A stretch of DNA of 64,000 bases from Nitrospira sp. (lineage in GTDB: Bacteria > Nitrospirota > Nitrospiria > Nitrospirales > Nitrospiraceae): the NCBI GenBank assembly GCA_024998685.1, contig JACOEH010000019.1:20759-84758 (forward strand), given 5' to 3'. Under the pieces are notes generated by a model, which saw only the letters and a list, made by a program, of their open reading frames with translations, ran no database searches and was not told where the DNA came from. A program made the position numbers and the translations under genes. Positions within the stretch are counted from its first letter, which is position 1; each line of letters begins with the position of its first letter. Positions 25,054 through 32,263 of the stretch are shown here, piece after piece.

Positions 25054-26586
25054 CTAGGTCTCGATCGGAGAAAGATCGCTGTTCGCAGGTCCGTTTAGCA
25101 CTTTGCCATACGCATCGAAGCGGGATCCGTGGCATGGACAATTCCAGGTGCGTTCTATGGAATCCCATGCAACAATACACTTCAGGTGAGGACACACGGC
25201 TGAACGGCGATGTACGGTTCCTTCCTCATCGCGATACACGGCTACCTTCTGCACACCGCTTCGAAGGACCGCTCCACTGTCTTTGGGAATTTGATCTTCG
25301 GACCCGATGTCACCTGCCGAGACCCAGTCTGCATACTGTGCCGCCACATTCAGATTTTCTTGAACAAACGTGCCGATCGACTTCAATGACTTACGGGACG
25401 GATCGTATAACGCGGCCCAGTCGTTGTCGCGCTCTTGAATGAGATCGGTAATGAGCATGCCGGCGATCATGCCATGCGTCATTCCCATGCCTGAATCGCC
25501 GGTGGCGATATAGACATTTGATGTAACATCGGGATTCCGGCCGATCAACGCCAGACCATCCGTCGGCTCCATGACCTGACCCGACCATCGATATTCAATC
25601 TGTTCCATCATGGGAAACCGTTTGCGGGCCCAACGTTCCAATCGTTGATAACGCTGCGCTCCATCGTTCGCCTGACCCGTTTTGTGGTCTTCACCGCCCA
25701 CGATCAATAGATCATGGCCATTGGCTGCCGCATCCTTCTGAATCCTTACGTAGTGGTAGGGGTCTGCTTGGTCCCAATACAACGCGACGGGTACGGAGTC
25801 CTTCGGCACGCCGGCTCCGAGCACATACGTGGTATAGGGCGCCTGTTTGGTGTGTACGACAACCATGTCGTTAATAGGTGTATTCGTGGCAACGACAACT
25901 GATTGCGCAACGATGGCATGGCCCTGTCGAGTTTCGATGCGGGCCTGTTGCCCACCCTTCACCGTGCTCACGTGAGCGTCCGTGAAGATGCGTCCGCCAC
26001 ATCGTTCAATCGCCTGCGCAAGGCCGGTCACAAACTTTACTGGATGAAATTGCGCCTGGCGAGGAAACCTGAGGCATCCTCCCGCTTCAAGGACAGGACC
26101 GGCAGGCCGTTCAATCCGTTCCACACCCACGAGGCCGGCACGGAGAGCCGCCAACCGTTCTTCTTCCAGTCGTTCCGGAGGTTGATCTGGTGCCGGAAAG
26201 AGAAAGCCTTCGACCCGCTCGAAGTCGCAGTCAAAACGTTCGGTTACGACGATGGTTTCGATGCGATCGATCGCCGCAGTATGGCTGTCGGCAGCCATCC
26301 GGGCGCCTCGTTCGCCGTGAAGCCGTTCGATTGTTACATAGCCGTCGTCAATGGCGTTCGACAGGTGCGCCGTGGTACGTTCCGTCATGCCTCCGCCGAT
26401 CGGGCCGTCGTCGAGGACGACCACCGATTTGCCCTCACATGACAGGGAATAGGCAGTCGATAAACCGACGATTCCGGCTCCCACAACACACACATCCGTT
26501 TCCAAAGAGCGATCGAGTGGGCGTGAGGCTGACACTACCGATGAGCTCATCCAAATCGATTGAGTTCCACGGATATTCTCTTTCAT
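25054..26586 (-). CDS. FAD-dependent oxidoreductase with C-terminal Rieske domain
   Basis: About 510 residues from ATG 26586; in-frame ATGs further upstream (to 26655) are possible. DAO fold: VCVVGAGIVGLSTAYSLS, VVVLDDGPIGGGMTERTTAH, then IATGDSGMGMTHGMIAGMLI. The C-terminal ~90 residues hold a Rieske [2Fe-2S] cluster: CPHLKCIVAW and CPCHGSRFDAYG (C-x-H-like and C-x-x-H). This DAO-Rieske architecture recurs in bacteria and is thought to oxidise an amine or amino-acid-like substrate; substrate unknown. Confidence 0.88.
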   Translation of the reverse strand: MKENIRGTQSIWMSSSVVSASRPLDRSLETDVCVVGAGIVGLSTAYSLSCEGKSVVVLDDGPIGGGMTERTTAHLSNAIDDGYVTIERLHGERGARMAADSHTAAIDRIETIVVTERFDCDFERVEGFLFPAPDQPPERLEEERLAALRAGLVGVERIERPAGPVLEAGGCLRFPRQAQFHPVKFVTGLAQAIERCGGRIFTDAHVSTVKGGQQARIETRQGHAIVAQSVVVATNTPINDMVVVHTKQAPYTTYVLGAGVPKDSVPVALYWDQADPYHYVRIQKDAAANGHDLLIVGGEDHKTGQANDGAQRYQRLERWARKRFPMMEQIEYRWSGQVMEPTDGLALIGRNPDVTSNVYIATGDSGMGMTHGMIAGMLITDLIQERDNDWAALYDPSRKSLKSIGTFVQENLNVAAQYADWVSAGDIGSEDQIPKDSGAVLRSGVQKVAVYRDEEGTVHRRSAVCPHLKCIVAWDSIERTWNCPCHGSRFDAYGKVLNGPANSDLSPIET

Positions 26587-26738
26587 ACTGCCCATTGGTC
26601 CATATTCTTCTGTACCGCACAATGGGGGAATACCCTTGAGAAGACCAGAGCGCATGGCGGCTGGAGAGGTGCGTATTTACCGCCCAGCAATTCCACAAAA
26701 TTTTAAAGTGATGGCCGTACACACGATGGACAGTCTAA

Positions 26739-26757
26739 TGCGCCCGACAGGGACTGA
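26739..26757 (-). repeat. Partial copy of the tRNA-Arg 3' end
   Basis: TGCGCCCGACAG at 26739-26750 repeats the 3' end of the tRNA (26814-26825) exactly, then diverges after a one-base insertion (GGACTGAA versus GACTTGAA). It lies ~60 bp downstream of the tRNA end. A duplicated 3' end may be an attachment-site relic, or simply a broken tRNA copy. Confidence 0.45.
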
Positions 26758-26810
26758 ATAGGACATACCCGGATTTGTTAGTGAGGTTTCAATGAAGAAC
26801 CGACGAGGTT

Positions 26811-26886
26811 TGGTGCGCCCGACAGGACTTGAACCTGTAACCCCCAGATCCGTAGTCTGGTGCTCTATCCATTGAGCTACGGGCGC
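26811..26886 (-). tRNA. tRNA-Arg (anticodon ACG)
   Basis: Reverse complement folds as a complete cloverleaf: acceptor GCGCCCG/CGGGCGC, D-arm AGCTCAATGGATAGAGC, anticodon stem CCAGA/TCTGG with loop CTACGGA (anticodon ACG, read as ICG), T-loop GGTTCAAGTCC. Discriminator A and an encoded CCA close it. Confidence 0.97.
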
Positions 26887-26896
26887 CTTCCGAAGA

Positions 26897-26990
26897 AGTA
26901 CTGAGTCGTGAGGGCTGAGTTCTGAGTTAAAAGATACGCTTGGTGAGATTGCGCAAGACTGTCTGTCACCTCAGCACTCAGCACTGCCCA
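26897..26990. repeat. Inverted heptad repeat
   Basis: Left arm (CTGAGTCGTGAG, GGCTGAG, TTCTGAG units, 26901-26928) and right arm (CACCTCAGCACTCAGCACTG, 26967-26986) are complementary and could form a long hairpin around a ~38-bp loop. Same family as repeats at 7458, 34674, 38632 and 48226. Confidence 0.7.
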
Positions 26991-27081
26991 GAGTCAGTGG
27001 TTATACAGTTCTCGGAGATAGGGGGTCAAGAGACGACGCTGGAAAAGTCTGGAGTCGAGATTCGGCGTCGACGAAGGTCGG

Positions 27082-27447
27082 TTAGAGGATGGTCTTGGTC
27101 ACTTCGTTGGAGAAGGAACTTTCGGCTCCACTGGAATTATATGCGGTGACCGAGAAGAAATAGGTAGTACTGGTTTCGAGACCTGTCACAGTGTAACTGG
27201 TGACATCCAGGGGCAACGTGGTAATCGGCGCACCATACCCGCCTGAGGTCGTTGCCAGATAGATCTTGTATCCCTGAAGGTCCGGTTCGCTATTGGCATT
27301 CCACGACAGAGTGGCTGTTTCGCCGGTTGCCGTAGCCATTTCACTGGTTGGCGCGGAGTCTGGTGAAGCGCACGCAATAATGGCGAACTGAAACAAGCAG
27401 ATCAGAGGCCAATGATAATACCTCACTATCGATCTCACGAAGTCCAT
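27082..27447 (-). CDS. Fibronectin type III lipoprotein
   Basis: Protein of 121 residues. A signal peptide ends in a lipobox (FQFAIIAC). The mature part is a single FnIII domain: ATLSWNANSEPDLQGYKIYL, DVTSYTVTGLETSTTYFFSV, then TAYNSSGAESSFSNEV. It resembles the N-terminal FnIII domains of the proteins at 50406 and 51849. Likely surface-exposed, adhesion or binding role. Confidence 0.8.
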   Translation of the reverse strand: MDFVRSIVRYYHWPLICLFQFAIIACASPDSAPTSEMATATGETATLSWNANSEPDLQGYKIYLATTSGGYGAPITTLPLDVTSYTVTGLETSTTYFFSVTAYNSSGAESSFSNEVTKTIL

Positions 27448-27769
27448 ATCTCGCTCCTACGGCGTGGCAGTTTGTTTGGTGGCCTACGCTTGAGCAAGTG
27501 AGCAAGGCTTGTACCAAAGGTATCGCGAATTCATTCCTACAGAAGTCCTTGGTAGTACAGGGAACAATAGTGGATCGTTAGAGCGATCAGTGGGCGAGCC
27601 TCTCTGAGGTGAAGGCAGAGCCGTACAGGTTGCCGGAATTTGTTACTTTTTATCGCTGTAAGAGGAACTGGTGTAGGGGTCGGCTCACAGGCTCAGGCAA
27701 ACAAAAATGGCCGAGGGCTTCCTCTTTGTATGGAAGCCCTCGGCGCATGCTTCAGTGGAGAAGGTTAGG
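27448..27769. other. Intergenic region with terminator
   Basis: About 320 bp between same-strand genes. The only clear element is the hairpin at 27710-27744. A plus-strand open frame across 27609-28031 is the antisense of the Lys-rich gene and is not supported. Confidence 0.4.
27701..27744 (-). terminator. Rho-independent terminator of the Lys-rich gene
   Basis: Stem GCCGAGGGCTTCC / GGAAGCCCTCGGC (13 bp) with a 9-nt loop; read on the minus strand it is followed by CATTTTTGTTT. Confidence 0.88.
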
Positions 27770-28012
27770 TTACTTGCCGGGCTTCTTCTCTCCCTTTCCC
27801 TCTCCGAAGGTATCGGCATGGCCGCCTTTCTTCTCTTCCTTCTTCTCGTTACCGAAGATCTCGTCGGCCTTGCCCTTCTTGCCCTTCTCCTCTTCAGCCA
27901 TCACAACATGGCCGCTCTTTTTCTCTTCCTTCTTTTGCTCACCGGCAAATGTTGGCGCGCTGAACGTCACTGCCACTGCCACTGCCATGACTGCCATCAA
28001 CATGCTCTTCAT
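27770..28012 (-). CDS. Small exported Lys/Glu-rich protein
   Basis: Protein of 80 residues. A clear signal peptide (MLMAVMAVAVAVTFSAPTFA, cleavage before GEQ) is followed by a mature chain almost entirely Lys, Glu and Gly with GHADTFG and SGHVVM motifs. A terminator follows directly, supporting expression as a single gene. Function unknown; could bind anions or metal. Confidence 0.75.
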   Translation of the reverse strand: MKSMLMAVMAVAVAVTFSAPTFAGEQKKEEKKSGHVVMAEEEKGKKGKADEIFGNEKKEEKKGGHADTFGEGKGEKKPGK

Positions 28013-28402
28013 TATGAGAACCCCCTTATAAATAAAAAATTATTAAATATGTGTGCCACTCACTGGGCACTTACTCTGATGTTCAGCAAGGGTAGTGCCG
28101 TTCTTCCCTATTCGAAAGATGAAACGTAGACCATTGAGTAATCAGTAGGTTATGAAATTTCTCTCATGAAGCCGCGAATGATTTATCCTACAGGGTGCTG
28201 TAGCACAATGGTATGGATACAACTAAACTGCCTCATTCCGGTACTTAGCACGGTTGGTTGCGGACAACTTTGCGGATGTCCTCCGTGCTGATGATCCCAC
28301 TTGGAGGGTTCAAGGACGGGAGATAGGTCTGAGCGCTATGCCAGATCAGTGAGTCTATCGCGATTGAGGTATTCGATTCCTACCTTTTAAATCGGGCCGG
28401 CT
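28013..28402. other. Gene-free region
   Basis: 390 bp between the Lys-rich gene and the ThiS/MoaD-like gene. No tRNA, hairpin with U-tract or coding signal recognised. It presumably carries the promoter of the Lys-rich gene. Confidence 0.3.
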
Positions 28403-28597
28403 TCACCCACCAGAAATCACCGGACGAATTTCGATCTCATCCTTGTCGGAGAGCATCTCGTCTTCGGTGACTAATTCGTCGCCTCGAATCACCAAGTGTG
28501 CTTCAGCCAGAAGGTTCAATTCGCGCAGCAGTTCTTTTGCTCGCTTCGGCCCCTTGATTTCTATCAATCGCGACGGGTGGTTCAATTGGACCTGCAT
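28403..28597 (-). CDS. ThiS/MoaD-like sulfur carrier
   Basis: Protein of 64 residues with ubiquitin-like spacing and the diagnostic C-terminal Gly-Gly (IEIRPVISGG). Other markers: TEDEMLSDKDEIE just before the last strand. The Gly-Gly tail would be thiocarboxylated by an E1-like enzyme. No thiazole, molybdopterin or cysteine synthase partner is nearby, so its specific pathway is unknown. Confidence 0.85.
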   Translation of the reverse strand: MQVQLNHPSRLIEIKGPKRAKELLRELNLLAEAHLVIRGDELVTEDEMLSDKDEIEIRPVISGG

Positions 28598-29049
28598 GGC
28601 CGAATGATAAACATTTCAGCGACTAAGGGGCAAGGGGGCAAATCGATGAGGGCGGCGTTCAAAAGCCCGCCAAACGTGGTCCCACCAAAATCCTCGGCAA
28701 CAAGGCTCTATCCCGTTCCCGGAAGAAAATTGCTCATCGAAGCGGCGACAGGACAGATGGAAGCTCATGCCAAGCCCGGTCTCCGCATCCCGTCACAGCT
28801 GGTGCTGAAGCGATCCTCGTCATACCTTCCTTCAATAGCAATTGCTCTCTCGCTATGGTATAGTTTGTTATCAATTTCTCTTCTCGCGCTCTTCCCTCCT
28901 TGTTTCATCCTTGCGCGATGTATCGATTCCGGTGCAGGAAGGTCGTTGGGCAAGTTTTTGTTCGCTTGACGCCCGGTACTCACCTGCCGTGTGTGTTCGA
29001 GGTCAGAGAAATACACAGTCGCCATTCCGCTCACTGGGAGGAGCTGTCC
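28598..29049. other. Gene-free region
   Basis: About 450 bp. A TATAGT box at ~28857 could be a -10 element for the gene at 29050, but no matching -35 is evident. A plus-strand frame overlaps it but has no domain. No other feature recognised. Confidence 0.3.
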
Positions 29050-29433
29050 ATGAGTATCGCGACAACCAATCGACCGACGCCCATGGAGCGTTGGGTCCGC
29101 ATTCCAGACGGGACGAAAGTGCGTCATCGGACGGAAGCCTATGAAGGGGTCATTGACGGATTAACCGAGATCGTGTCCGGTCCAGATCGGAACCCTGATA
29201 ACAGAACCCAGTATCGCGTAAAGGTTGGTGACGGAAAGCGATTGCTCGTCGCCGAGGATCACCTCAATATTCTCCTGGACCAGGAGCACCTGGTTCAGGT
29301 GGGTCGTGAATCGGAACTGTATCGACAAAATGTTACCGCCCGACTGCGGGCACTCTTCGCGGAGGACCGATTCGTGACCAGTGGCCCAACAGGGCCAGCT
29401 TCTCCGCGCAAGAAAACGTCATCGAAAGGTTGA
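29050..29433 (+). CDS. Conserved-type small protein with SH3-like core
   Basis: Protein of 127 residues. ATG 29050 follows GGGAGGAGCTGTCC. The core (WVRIPDGTKVRHRTEAYEGV, then RTQYRVKVGDGKRLLVAEDH) looks like a small beta-barrel of the KOW/SH3 type; the tail is basic (SPRKKTSSKG). It begins the small-gene island ending at the IS remnant. Possible nucleic-acid binding, unproven. Confidence 0.6.
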   Translation: MSIATTNRPTPMERWVRIPDGTKVRHRTEAYEGVIDGLTEIVSGPDRNPDNRTQYRVKVGDGKRLLVAEDHLNILLDQEHLVQVGRESELYRQNVTARLRALFAEDRFVTSGPTGPASPRKKTSSKG

Positions 29434-29481
29434 CCGCCCGTGCAGGCGTGAGATCACCACTTTGTGCATTGGAGAAACGTG

Positions 29482-29748
29482 ATGTATACCCCCTGGGGGA
29501 CGAAGGGCTCGCATAGATCAAAGCCACGCACTCCTAAACCGAAGGTCCACTGGGATGTGCTGGGACTCCAAGACCCGGCGGTGACCTCGTCCACACCGTC
29601 AATCGACGATATTCGTCGCCAAATTATCTCAGCCTCAAGTTCTGGGCTGAGTCTTGAGACACTCGCTCGTGCGCAGACAAAAGGCGCGTCCCGTCACTCA
29701 GGTTCCCAGGCAGAGGTACCCACTCGAAAGCGCGGGGCCCGTCCATAG
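29482..29748 (+). CDS. Small basic protein, unknown
   Basis: About 88 residues from ATG 29482 (GGAGAAACG upstream; the frame also opens from 29464). Lys/Arg/Pro-rich N-terminus (GTKGSHRSKPRTPKPKVHW), a short helical middle (SIDDIRRQIISASSSGLSLE) and a basic tail (TRKRGARP). No known domain. Placed between two other basic small proteins. Confidence 0.5.
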   Translation: MYTPWGTKGSHRSKPRTPKPKVHWDVLGLQDPAVTSSTPSIDDIRRQIISASSSGLSLETLARAQTKGASRHSGSQAEVPTRKRGARP

Positions 29749-29788
29749 TGGGTCTCGGCATCACGACCCGTGTCGGAAGGAGGACATC

Positions 29789-29980
29789 ATCGCAGGACCA
29801 GGGAAAACCACCAGCGGCAAACGCGATCGCGAACGGGCCCGGCAACAAAAGCAGCGGGAGAAGGAGGCGCGCCGCGCCCAACGCCAATCGAACAAACGGA
29901 CCCCGGGCCTGAAGAAGCCAGAAGGAGAAGACCCTGATCTTGCTGGGTTACGTTGGGGGCCTCAAGCTCCGCTGTATTGA
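29789..29980 (+). CDS. Small highly basic protein, possible ATC start
   Basis: A 63-residue frame. AAGGAGG at 29777-29783 is ideally spaced not before an ATG but before ATC-GCA-GGA (29789). No usable ATG or GTG is nearby; the frame's own ATG at 29654 would give a 108-residue form without a ribosome site. Sequence: AGPGKTTSGKRDRERARQQK, then QREKEARRAQRQ helix, ending GPQAPLY. Probably RNA- or DNA-binding by charge. Confidence 0.45.
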   Translation: MAGPGKTTSGKRDRERARQQKQREKEARRAQRQSNKRTPGLKKPEGEDPDLAGLRWGPQAPLY

Positions 29981-30133
29981 TGGCTTGTGATGGGACGCGA
30001 GGCATAGTTTTGAAGAAAAGCAGGCTTGCGTCGCATCGTCCAGAAACGCACGTCGTTAGACGGCTTGCCGGAGTTACAAGCACACATCGCGATCCCACTG
30101 AGGGGACAGAGGCCGACATACACTCTCTCTTAC

Positions 30134-30295
30134 ATGCTGCAGAGGCACGTCAGATCATTGGCTCTCCTTCAGAACTTCGTCCAATGGCTCCTTTACAATC
30201 CGCTCGCTACGGCAACCGTGCTGTACATTACGGGCATCATGAGCGTCCTCGTCTATACGTATTTCGAGACACGGGATCAGCATTCGTCTCGTTAG
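30134..30295 (+). CDS. Possible small membrane protein
   Basis: A 53-residue frame from ATG 30134 with one hydrophobic segment (PLATATVLYITGIMSVLVYT) and charged ends. No ribosome binding site is visible and no domain is known, so this is tentative. It lies just upstream of the RRM relic. Confidence 0.3.
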   Translation: MLQRHVRSLALLQNFVQWLLYNPLATATVLYITGIMSVLVYTYFETRDQHSSR

Positions 30296-30320
30296 GACAT
30301 GGTCACGTTCAGAATGGGGC

Positions 30321-30627
30321 ATGATCTTGGATAAACGCGTGGGGTATGTGGGTGGCCTCACCGACATCATTTCCGATGGTGAGCTTCGTGACCTATTGGG
30401 AGCAGTATGGCCTTGTGGCATGTACCACGGTCATCCGGTATAAACCGAGTGGAAAATCGGCCGGCTATGGATTCGTGGAGATGGGATCAGAGGAGCAGGC
30501 GCTGCGTGCGGTCGTCGCCCTAGACGGGGTACGCGTTCAAGGCCATCGCCTGCGCCTCTTCGTCATGCCACAGTTCTCCCTCCGCAGTAAACCTTTGTCC
30601 CCACAGCCGAAGGAGTCCCCCTCATGA
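30321..30627 (+). pseudogene. RRM RNA-binding protein, frameshifted
   Basis: ATG 30321 encodes RNP2-like YVGGLTDIISDGELRDLL. One extra G in a GGG run (30398-30400) shifts the frame; the next frame restores EQYGLVACTTVIRY, then the RNP1 motif KSAGYGFVEM, LDGVRVQGHRLRLFVM. Without the extra base the protein would be about 100 residues, homologous to the intact RRM gene at 31179. It could also be a single-base sequencing error. Its end overlaps the next start as ATGA. Confidence 0.7.
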
Positions 30628-30908
30628 GTCGCCTCAACTTAGATCCGTTGATGACCCTTCCAGACGGGTCCCATCTGGTGATCAGTACACAACAGTCAGT
30701 CGGGGGTGAGTTCTCCTGCGTGTTGTACAGCGCAATGATGGGACACGATGACCGCATCGCATTCCACGTGATCTCGCACGAGTTTGCCGCCTCGACCTGC
30801 ATGAGTGCACAAGAGTCCGCCTATGGCTATGCCCTCCGGTGTTATCCGAGTGCGGCAACGGGCATCAAGAAACCACCCTATTTGGTCTGGCACGGGCCAC
30901 GCTCGTGA
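30624..30908 (+). CDS. Conserved-type small protein, unknown
   Basis: Protein of 94 residues whose ATG overlaps the RRM relic stop (ATGA), implying translational coupling. It contains DPLMTLPDGSHLVISTQQ, SCVLYSAMMGHDDRIAFHV and a Cys/His-containing stretch (ISHEFAASTCMSAQESAYG). No domain recognised. Coupling suggests it works with the RRM protein. Confidence 0.55.
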   Translation: MSRLNLDPLMTLPDGSHLVISTQQSVGGEFSCVLYSAMMGHDDRIAFHVISHEFAASTCMSAQESAYGYALRCYPSAATGIKKPPYLVWHGPRS

Positions 30909-31178
30909 GGGAGCGAGTGATCGCTCTTCTGAGGGGCACTGCATGTCTGATTAGGTATAGAGGGATAGCTTTTACGCATGCTTCTCAGTACAATCATGAT
31001 GTTTCACTGTGTAGGGCCTCACATGAAACGCGTTGAAAACGGCCTATCACTGATGTTGTTCCTGCCAAGAATCTGATCGGAAGCCGAACCTGAGCCGTTC
31101 ACCAACTACGTCTTTGGCCCTCTCCTTCCCCAGTTCCTTGAGTTCAGGGCAATGTCATCATTAAAGGAGAAGCGACAC

Positions 31179-31496
31179 ATGGGTTCGAAGCTTTACGTCG
31201 GGGGGTTGCCTTATTCGGCGACCGAGCAGCAATTGAATGAGGTGTTTGGGGCGCATGGCACGGTGGCCTCTGCGAAGATTATCGCCGACAAGTTCACAGG
31301 ACAGTCGCGTGGCTTTGGCTTCGTGGAGATGTCCTCGGATGCTGAGGCGAAAGCCGCGATCACGGCGCTCAACGGCACGGACATGGGTGGCCGCACGTTA
31401 ACGGTCAATGAAGCCAAACCGATGGAGCAGCGTTCTGGTGGCGGCGGTGGATTCGGTGGTGGCCGTGGGCCCGGTGGAAAGCGCGATCGCTGGTAA
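31179..31496 (+). CDS. Glycine-rich RRM RNA-binding protein
   Basis: About 105 residues from ATG 31179 with AAGGAGAAGCG upstream. A complete RRM: RNP2 KLYVGGLPYSATEQQL, RNP1 SRGFGFVEMSSDAEAKAAI, then GGRTLTVNEAKP, followed by a Gly-rich tail (SGGGGGFGGGRGPGGK). Typical of cyanobacterial and plant-like cold-responsive glycine-rich RNA-binding proteins. Binds single-stranded RNA; probable post-transcriptional or cold-shock role. Confidence 0.92.
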   Translation: MGSKLYVGGLPYSATEQQLNEVFGAHGTVASAKIIADKFTGQSRGFGFVEMSSDAEAKAAITALNGTDMGGRTLTVNEAKPMEQRSGGGGGFGGGRGPGGKRDRW

Positions 31497-31509
31497 GCGG
31501 CTAACGCAC

Positions 31510-32263
31510 ATCAAAACGCCAAAGGGCTCTCCGGCCCAAACATTCCGCATCTGCTCCTAAATGGCATTATGCGGCGCGGTGTTGAGCGCGATCTTGTACG
31601 TGACCGAGCAGGGATGCAAGTGGCGCGGTCTGCCCAAACGGTTCGGCAACTGGCACACGATCGACACCCGTATGAATCGCTGGTCTAAAGGCGGTGTGTT
31701 GGATCGGGTTTTCGCGCAGTTGCAGCATGAGCAGATCGTCCGCCTCAAGATCGAAGCCGGGGCGTTGGACAGTACGACCGTCAACGTGCATCCGGATGGA
31801 ACCGGGGCGCTAAAAACGGTCCGCAAGCCATCGGGAAGTCCCGCGCCGGATGGACCACCCGGATTCATATGGTGGCCGCGGATGCCCGCACGGCCATAAT
31901 CTTGGCACGATCTCCCGGCCAGGCCCACGACGCGCCAGAGGGGCGCAAACTCCTGCGGAGGCCGGGCACAGCGCCGTGGCCGGGGCACGTGGTGATGGAC
32001 CGGGCGTGCGAAGGTGAGGAGACTGGGCAAGTGGCGCTTGACCTCGGCTTGATCCTCATGGTGCCACCCAAGCAGAACCGGGTCACGGCGTGGGAATACA
32101 ACCGCGCCATGTACAAGCGGCGCAACGAGGTCGAACGGCTGTTTCGCAGGCTCAAGGGCTTTCGCCGCATCTTCTCGCGGTTCGAAAAGCTCGACGTCAT
32201 GTTTATCGGATTTTTCCCCTTCGCGCTCATCACTGATGGATTGCGAATAGTGTGAACAGGCCC
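31510..32263 (+). mobile_element. IS5-family (IS427-type) remnant
   Basis: The right terminus TGTGAACAGGCCC at 32251-32263 matches the IS427-type end (GGGCCTGTTCACA reversed). No matching left terminus is seen: the expected copy before 31561 is absent and the transposase N-terminus is missing, so the left end is truncated near the RRM gene. The right end abuts CTAG, the favoured IS5 target, and supplies the final base of the CCA-enzyme stop codon. Left boundary approximate. Confidence 0.7.
31561..32255 (+). pseudogene. IS5-type transposase, truncated, two frames
   Basis: The first frame gives YVTEQGCKWRGLPKRFGNW and LDSTTVNVHPDGTG; the second continues as HMVAADARTA, SPGQAHDAPEGRKLL and YKRRNEVERLFRRLKGF (DDE-type C-terminus). 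A -1 shift at AAAAA (31812-31816) joins them through GAKNGPQAIGKSRAGWTT, consistent with IS427-style programmed frameshifting. The ~30 N-terminal residues expected for the family are absent. Probably inactive. Confidence 0.75.

Noticed and set aside
27609..28129. Plus-strand frames opposite the Lys-rich gene
   Set aside because: Leu/Phe/Ser-rich antisense of a Lys/Glu-rich gene; the minus-strand gene has the signal peptide and terminator.
29953..30324. Plus-strand frame of 123 residues in the small-gene island
   Set aside because: Overlaps a better basic small gene and a membrane peptide candidate, lacks a ribosome site and has no recognisable motif.
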